Part shown: positions 60,217-64,000 of the stretch, piece by piece
How the letters are laid out: each line of letters starts with the position of its first letter
Numbering within the stretch: the stretch's first letter is position 1
DNA from: Streptacidiphilus sp041262525
GTDB taxonomy: Bacteria; Actinomycetota; Actinomycetes; Streptomycetales; Streptomycetaceae
Assembly (NCBI RefSeq): GCF_041262525.1
Contig: NZ_JBGCCK010000019.1
Location: forward strand, 62,001-126,000
Reading direction: 5' to 3'
DNA length: 64,000 bases
Notes under the pieces: model-generated
Seen by the model: only the letters and a program-made list of their open reading frames with translations
Told to the model about the DNA's origin: nothing
Database searches by the model: none
Position numbers and translations under genes: made by a program

Positions 60217-61587
60217 ATGGACATCAGCACCGATCCCCTCTGGGACCACCCGGTCGCCCGGGGCTGGCTGCGGGTGCGCGCGTTCGACCGCGCGCACCCG
60301 CAGGTGCTCGACTCGTGCATTGCGCTGTTCGTGCTGCTCATGGGCCTCGCCGACCTGTTCAGGGGCGGCGGGGACCACCATGAGTTGTTCGGGCAGCGCG
60401 CGGTCGCGGTGTGGGTGATCCCGATGACCGCCGTCGCCCAGGCGCTGCCGCTGGTATGGCGGCGGAAGCGGCCGTGGCTTGTCGTCTGGCTGGTGCTCGG
60501 CGTCTGCGCGGTGCAGTGGGCGTTCGGGGTGGCGGCGCGCAGCGACATCAGCCTGATGATCGCCCTGTACGGGGCCGCCAGGTATCTGCCGCCGAGGCGG
60601 CTGCCGTGGATCGCGGCGGGCGTGCTGCCCTGCGCCGCGGTGCTCGCGTACCGGGTCGAGCCGCTCTCGCGGCAGGCCCCGGTGAGCCTCTTCTTCGTCT
60701 GCTGCGCCGCGGTGGCCTCCACCGCGCTGGGGCTGGCCGGACGGATCCGGCAGGCGCAGCTCGCCGCGCTCGCGGACCGGGCGGCGACGCTGGAGGTCGA
60801 GCGCGAGCAGCGCGAGCAGCTCGCGGCGGCGACCGAGCGGGCCAGGGTCTCGCGCGAGCTGCACGACATCGTCGGCCACAGCCTGGCGATCATCATCGGG
60901 CTGGCCGACGGCGGGGCGGCCCAGGCCCAGCTGCGGCCGGAACGCGGCCCCGAGGTGCTGCGGATCATCGCCGAGGCAGGCCGCGAGTCCCTGGGCGAAC
61001 TGCGCCGCACCCTCGGCGCGCTGCGTGCGGAGCTGCCGGACGACGAGGGCGACGGCGGCGAAGGCCCGCGCACCGAGCTGCACCCGCAGCCGGGCACGGC
61101 CGACCTCGGTGCTCTCTGCGAGCGGATCCGGGCCGCCGGGCCCACGGTCACCTACACCAGTTCGGGCGAGACGGCCGCGCTCTCGACCGGCCTCCAGCTG
61201 GCGGTCTACCGGATCGTCCAGGAGGCACTGACCAACAGCCTCAAGCACGCGGGCCCGCGCACGGACGTGCACGTCTCCGTGGCGGTGGACGCGCGGCTGG
61301 GCGAGGTCAGGGTGGGCGTGGACGACAGCGGGCCGGAGCACTCCGGGTCCGAGGACCGGCCGGAGCGGGAGACCAGCGACCTCCCGCGCCCCGGGCGGCC
61401 CTCCGGGCACGGCCTGATCGGGATCCGCGAGCGCGCCGCGCTGGCCGGCGGCAGCGCCTCGGCCGGGCCGCGTCCGGGCAGCGGGTGGTCGGTCCGCGCA
61501 GTGCTCCCGTTCGCGCCGACGCCGACCTCCCCGACTACGCTCGAATCACGGGGACGCGCACACAAAGCCCCGGAGGAGCAGCAGTGA
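60217..61587 (+). CDS. Two-component sensor histidine kinase (HisKA_3 type)
   Basis: 456 residues. Four or five hydrophobic segments in residues 32-175, a coiled linker, phospho-acceptor His216 in SRELHDIVGHSLAI, and an HATPase_c domain (IVQEALTNSLKHAG, VDDSGPEHSG, GHGLIGIRERAA). A 25-residue acidic insert (EHSGSEDRPERET) lies inside the ATPase domain. Begins 40 bp after the permease gene and overlaps the response regulator by 4 bp (GTGA), so all four genes form one run. Confidence 0.9.
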   Translation: MDISTDPLWDHPVARGWLRVRAFDRAHPQVLDSCIALFVLLMGLADLFRGGGDHHELFGQRAVAVWVIPMTAVAQALPLVWRRKRPWLVVWLVLGVCAVQWAFGVAARSDISLMIALYGAARYLPPRRLPWIAAGVLPCAAVLAYRVEPLSRQAPVSLFFVCCAAVASTALGLAGRIRQAQLAALADRAATLEVEREQREQLAAATERARVSRELHDIVGHSLAIIIGLADGGAAQAQLRPERGPEVLRIIAEAGRESLGELRRTLGALRAELPDDEGDGGEGPRTELHPQPGTADLGALCERIRAAGPTVTYTSSGETAALSTGLQLAVYRIVQEALTNSLKHAGPRTDVHVSVAVDARLGEVRVGVDDSGPEHSGSEDRPERETSDLPRPGRPSGHGLIGIRERAALAGGSASAGPRPGSGWSVRAVLPFAPTPTSPTTLESRGRAHKAPEEQQ

Positions 61588-62243
61588 CCACCGTGCTGAT
61601 CGTCGACGACCAGCCGTTGCAGCGGATGGGCTTCCGGATGCTGCTGGAGAGCAGCCCGGAGACCACCGTCGTCGGCGAGGCCGCGCACGGCGCGGAGGCG
61701 GTGCGGCGGACGGCCGAGCTGCGGCCGGACGTGGTGCTGATGGACATCCGGATGCCCGGCATGGACGGCATCGAGGCCACCCGTCGGATCGTCGCCGCAG
61801 GCGACCGCTCCCGGGTCCTGGTGCTGACCACCTTCGACCTCGACGAGTACGCCTACGGTGCGCTGCGCGCCGGGGCCAGCGGCTTCCTGCTCAAGGACGC
61901 CCGCCCGGAGGAGTTGCTGGCCGGCATCCGCGCGGTGGCGGGCGGGGACGCGGTGGTCGCGCCGGCGATGACGCGACGGCTGCTGGAGGCGTTCGCCGCG
62001 CAGGGCGGCGCCCCGCGCGAGCCGGAGGGAGACCCGCGTCTCGCCGCGCTGTCGCAGCGTGAGCGCGAGGTGCTGGTGGACATCGGGCAGGGGCTGACGA
62101 ACAGTGAGATCGCGGCGCATCTCGTCCTGTCGGAGTCGACGGTGAAGACGCACGTCAGCCGGGTGCTGGCGAAGATCGGCGCCAGGGACCGGGTGCAGGC
62201 CGTGATCATCGCCTACGACGCCGGCCTGGCCCGCCCCTCGTGA
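61584..62243 (+). CDS. Two-component response regulator, NarL/LuxR family
   Basis: 219 residues. Receiver domain with IVDDQ, phospho-acceptor Asp54 in VVLMDIRMP, LTTFD and LLKD; LuxR helix-turn-helix at about 153-215 (LSQREREVLVDIGQGLTNSE...STVKTHV). Start is GTG 61584, preceded by GGAGGAG. It is similar in sequence to the regulator at 8707-9393, so the two systems are related. Probably controls the adjoining ABC exporter. Confidence 0.92.
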   Translation: MTTVLIVDDQPLQRMGFRMLLESSPETTVVGEAAHGAEAVRRTAELRPDVVLMDIRMPGMDGIEATRRIVAAGDRSRVLVLTTFDLDEYAYGALRAGASGFLLKDARPEELLAGIRAVAGGDAVVAPAMTRRLLEAFAAQGGAPREPEGDPRLAALSQREREVLVDIGQGLTNSEIAAHLVLSESTVKTHVSRVLAKIGARDRVQAVIIAYDAGLARPS

Positions 62244-62246
62244 CAG

Positions 62247-62277
62247 TTGCAACTCCCTAGGGGAGGGGAGACTGCAA
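62247..62277. terminator. Hairpin between convergent response regulator and nagZ genes
   Basis: TTGCA and CTCCC on the left pair with GGGAG and TGCAA on the right, with small unpaired steps. The GTTGCAA end recalls the repeat family and may be a decayed remnant. It sits between two converging stops and could act in both directions. Confidence 0.5.
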
Positions 62278-62290
62278 GTGGACGTTCTGC

Positions 62291-63814
62291 CTAGCGTGCA
62301 CCAACGAGCAGTTCCGCTGCCGCGACGCCCGACGCGGTGGTCGCGCCGTGGGTGGTGATGTAGGCCGCGCCCGCCGCAGGCGACACCGCCGTCGGCAGGC
62401 CCATTTCCACCACGATCGCGTCGGGGCGGCTCGCCACCAGGCGAGCGAGCGCGGCGGCCATCCAGCCGTGGCGGGAGACGTCGCGGACGACCACGACCAG
62501 CGGTCGGCCCGCCGAAGGGCCCAGCGCCAGAGCGTCCAGCGGGGCGTCCAGGGAAGCGAGTTCGTCCTCGTGGACGCGGACGGACGTGGTGCCGGGGAGG
62601 CGCTCGCGCAGCGGCGCGGCGACGCCCCACGGGGTCTCCTTGCCGATGGCGAGGTTCATGTCAGGGACGAGCTCGACCACATGCGGGGCGGCGGCCAGCG
62701 GCAGCGCGCCCGGCGTGGACTCCGTGAAGTGCACCGCCCGCCGCGCCGCGACGAAGCCGATGTCGCCGCGGATGCGCTGCGCCGGGACGGCCCGCGCCGA
62801 CTGCGTGGACCAGCGGGCGAACTCCCGGACTCGGGACGCGGCTTCGGCCAGGCGGTCCTCGCTCAGCGTGCCCGCCTCAACCGCCCCGGTCAGCGCGGCG
62901 ACCAGTTCGTCGACCGCGCCCGCGTCCGCCCGCTCGCCGCCGACGCAGATCGCGTCCGCGCCGGCGACGACCGCGCCGACCGCCGCGCCCGCGAGCCCGT
63001 AGCGGTCGTGGACCGCGCCCATCTCGATCGCGTCGGTGACGACCATGCCGTCGAAGCCCAGCTCGACGCGGAGCAGATCGTGCAGGATGGCGCGGCTCAG
63101 GGTCGCCGGGTGCTCGGGATCGTAGGCGGGGACCAGGAGATGACCCGACATCACCACCCGGACGCCGGCCTCCAGCGCCGCGCGGAACGGCGGCAGCGCG
63201 GCCAGGGCGATCTCCTCGCGGCTGGCGCCGTAGCTCGGCAGGCCGTGGTGGGAGTCGACGGCGGTGTCGCCGTGGCCTGGGAAGTGCTTGGCGCAGGCGG
63301 CGACGCCCCCGGACTGGAGGCCGCGGATCCAGGCGGCGGTGTGGCGGGCGACCAGGTCGGGACTGGCGCCGAAGGAGCGGACGCCGATGACGGGGTTGCG
63401 CGGATTGGAGTTGACGTCGGCGCTGGGTGCGTAGTTGAGGGTGACCCCGGCGGCGTGCAGCTCGCGGGCGATGTCGCGGGCGACCGACTCGGTCAGCTCG
63501 ATGTCGTCCACCGCGCCGAGGGCGAGGTTCCCGGGCCGGGTGGAGCCGGTCCAGCACTCGAGTCGGGTGACGTCGCCGGCCTCCTCGTCGATGGCGACGA
63601 TGAGTTCGGGGTTCTCGGCGCGCAGGTGAGCGGTGAGTTTGGCCACCTGCTCCGGGCCGGCGATGTTCCGCGCGAAGAGCACGACCGCGCCCAGTCCGTC
63701 GCCGATGCTGCGCAGCAGCCAGTCGGGGGCTGTGATCCCCTCGAAGCCCGGCTGGAGCAGCGCGTGGGCTTGTCGGACGACCGTGCCGTTCGGCTTCGAC
63801 GCAGGGGACATCAT
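62291..63814 (-). CDS. nagZ: Glycoside hydrolase family 3 protein, beta-N-acetylhexosaminidase (NagZ-type)
   Basis: 507 residues. The GH3 N-terminal domain has the NagZ motif KHFPGHG (176-182) with the acid/base pair Asp187 and His189 in DSHHG, and the nucleophile Asp261 in VVTDAIEMG. A C-terminal GH3 domain follows (about 360-507). No signal peptide, so cytosolic: it likely frees N-acetylglucosamine from imported chitin or wall fragments. ATG 63814 follows GGAAGG; a second ATG lies directly after. Its promoter carries two DasR-like sites. Confidence 0.9.
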   Translation of the reverse strand: MMSPASKPNGTVVRQAHALLQPGFEGITAPDWLLRSIGDGLGAVVLFARNIAGPEQVAKLTAHLRAENPELIVAIDEEAGDVTRLECWTGSTRPGNLALGAVDDIELTESVARDIARELHAAGVTLNYAPSADVNSNPRNPVIGVRSFGASPDLVARHTAAWIRGLQSGGVAACAKHFPGHGDTAVDSHHGLPSYGASREEIALAALPPFRAALEAGVRVVMSGHLLVPAYDPEHPATLSRAILHDLLRVELGFDGMVVTDAIEMGAVHDRYGLAGAAVGAVVAGADAICVGGERADAGAVDELVAALTGAVEAGTLSEDRLAEAASRVREFARWSTQSARAVPAQRIRGDIGFVAARRAVHFTESTPGALPLAAAPHVVELVPDMNLAIGKETPWGVAAPLRERLPGTTSVRVHEDELASLDAPLDALALGPSAGRPLVVVVRDVSRHGWMAAALARLVASRPDAIVVEMGLPTAVSPAAGAAYITTHGATTASGVAAAELLVGAR

Positions 63815-63841
63815 CAACCCGACCTTCCGACGGACGTGACA

Positions 63842-63889
63842 CTTGGTCCAGACCAATCGCAATATGGCCTAGACCAATTCAGCTGTCAA
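63842..63889 (-). promoter_or_regulatory. nagZ promoter with two DasR-like (dre) sites
   Basis: On the minus strand TTGACA (63884-63889) and CATATT (63861-63866) are 17 bp apart. A site TGGTCTAGGCCA lies between them (63865-63876) and a second, TTGGTCTGGACCAA (63843-63856), just downstream of the -10. Both match the DasR response element core TGGTCTAGACCA with one or two changes. Their centres are 21 bp apart, two helix turns. DasR is the GlcNAc-responsive repressor of Streptomyces. Confidence 0.75.
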
Positions 63890-63947
63890 GGCGTGGCTCG
63901 GCCACGTCGGAGGAGGAAGAGGGCCACAGCGGCGCGCTGACGGCAGG

Positions 63948-64000
63948 TCAGCCGCGGGGATCCAGCAGCAGGTGGATGTCGTGGGCCGCCGCGAACGCGC
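63948..64000 (-). CDS. C-terminal end of an unidentified gene, cut by window edge
   Basis: The last 53 bases read on the minus strand as an open frame ending AHDIHLLLDPRG and TGA at 63950-63948. The spacing and codon use fit the end of a real gene upstream of nagZ, but 17 codons are too few to name it. The stretch 63890-63947 between it and the nagZ promoter shows nothing else. Confidence 0.4.
   Translation of the reverse strand, partial: AFAAAHDIHLLLDPRG

Noticed and set aside
1..64000. tRNA, rRNA, riboswitch, phage or insertion sequence
   Set aside because: I read both strands and saw no cloverleaf end, rRNA stretch, known riboswitch core or transposase gene; a covariance-model search would be needed to exclude small RNAs.

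Overview
The window is 64 kb of very GC-rich DNA with almost every base coding, frequent GTG and TTG starts, many 4-nt ATGA/GTGA start-stop overlaps, and GGAGG-type ribosome sites. Gene content and order (coaX-nadC-nadB-panD-panC, midA-nuoD2, folP/folB/folK, folE-ftsH-hpt-tilS, dacB/ppa) match the conserved chromosome core of Streptomyces and relatives (Streptomyces, Kitasatospora, Streptacidiphilus). The family is clear; the genus and species are not. I see no rRNA, tRNA, CRISPR, phage or transposase.

1-30.6 kb is core metabolism. On the minus strand lie an acyltransferase, a pantothenate/NAD operon (DUF2520, panC, panD, nadB, nadC, coaX) and a cut-off hypothetical. Next come a PLP lyase (+), a sensor kinase/regulator pair (-), a MidA-type methyltransferase overlapping a lone NuoD paralogue (+), a folate operon (folP, NTF2-like, folB, folK, DUF3180, -), a DUF2156 membrane protein (-), two membrane-anchored esterases (+), folE, ftsH, hpt and tilS (-), a zincin metalloprotease (-), and dacB (-) divergent from ppa (+).

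31-41 kb is an accessory catabolic block. A YtcJ-type amidohydrolase and a five-gene dipeptide-type ABC importer form one minus-strand operon. It is divergent from a TetR regulator, which is followed by a Tat-exported flavin amine oxidase. Two near-identical 29-bp palindromes sit on the promoters of the amidohydrolase operon and the amine oxidase, tying all of it to the TetR protein. I regard this as the best candidate for an undescribed pathway in the window.

41-53.6 kb holds an oxidoreductase divergent from a GlxA/AraC regulator, an NlpC/P60 hydrolase, two small-to-medium membrane proteins, a ThrE-type exporter, an iron-uptake operon in which EfeU and EfeO are fused into one protein followed by EfeB (with an IdeR/DmdR-type iron box), a secreted protein, a zinc-ribbon/OB protein divergent from a TetR regulator, and thioredoxin.

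53.6-64 kb holds a large AAA/LuxR-like protein whose C-terminal helix-turn-helix looks degenerate, divergent from a class I terpene synthase; a 58-codon small ORF followed at once by a 14-bp-arm hairpin; an ABC exporter next to a sensor kinase/response regulator; and a NagZ-type glycosidase whose promoter carries two DasR-like sites.

A MITE-like palindromic repeat (type B, about 100-130 bp, ends GTTGCAC/GTGCAAC) occurs seven times, always between genes and mostly next to stop codons. A related 78-bp unit (type A) is joined to it at several places, once as an exact tandem.
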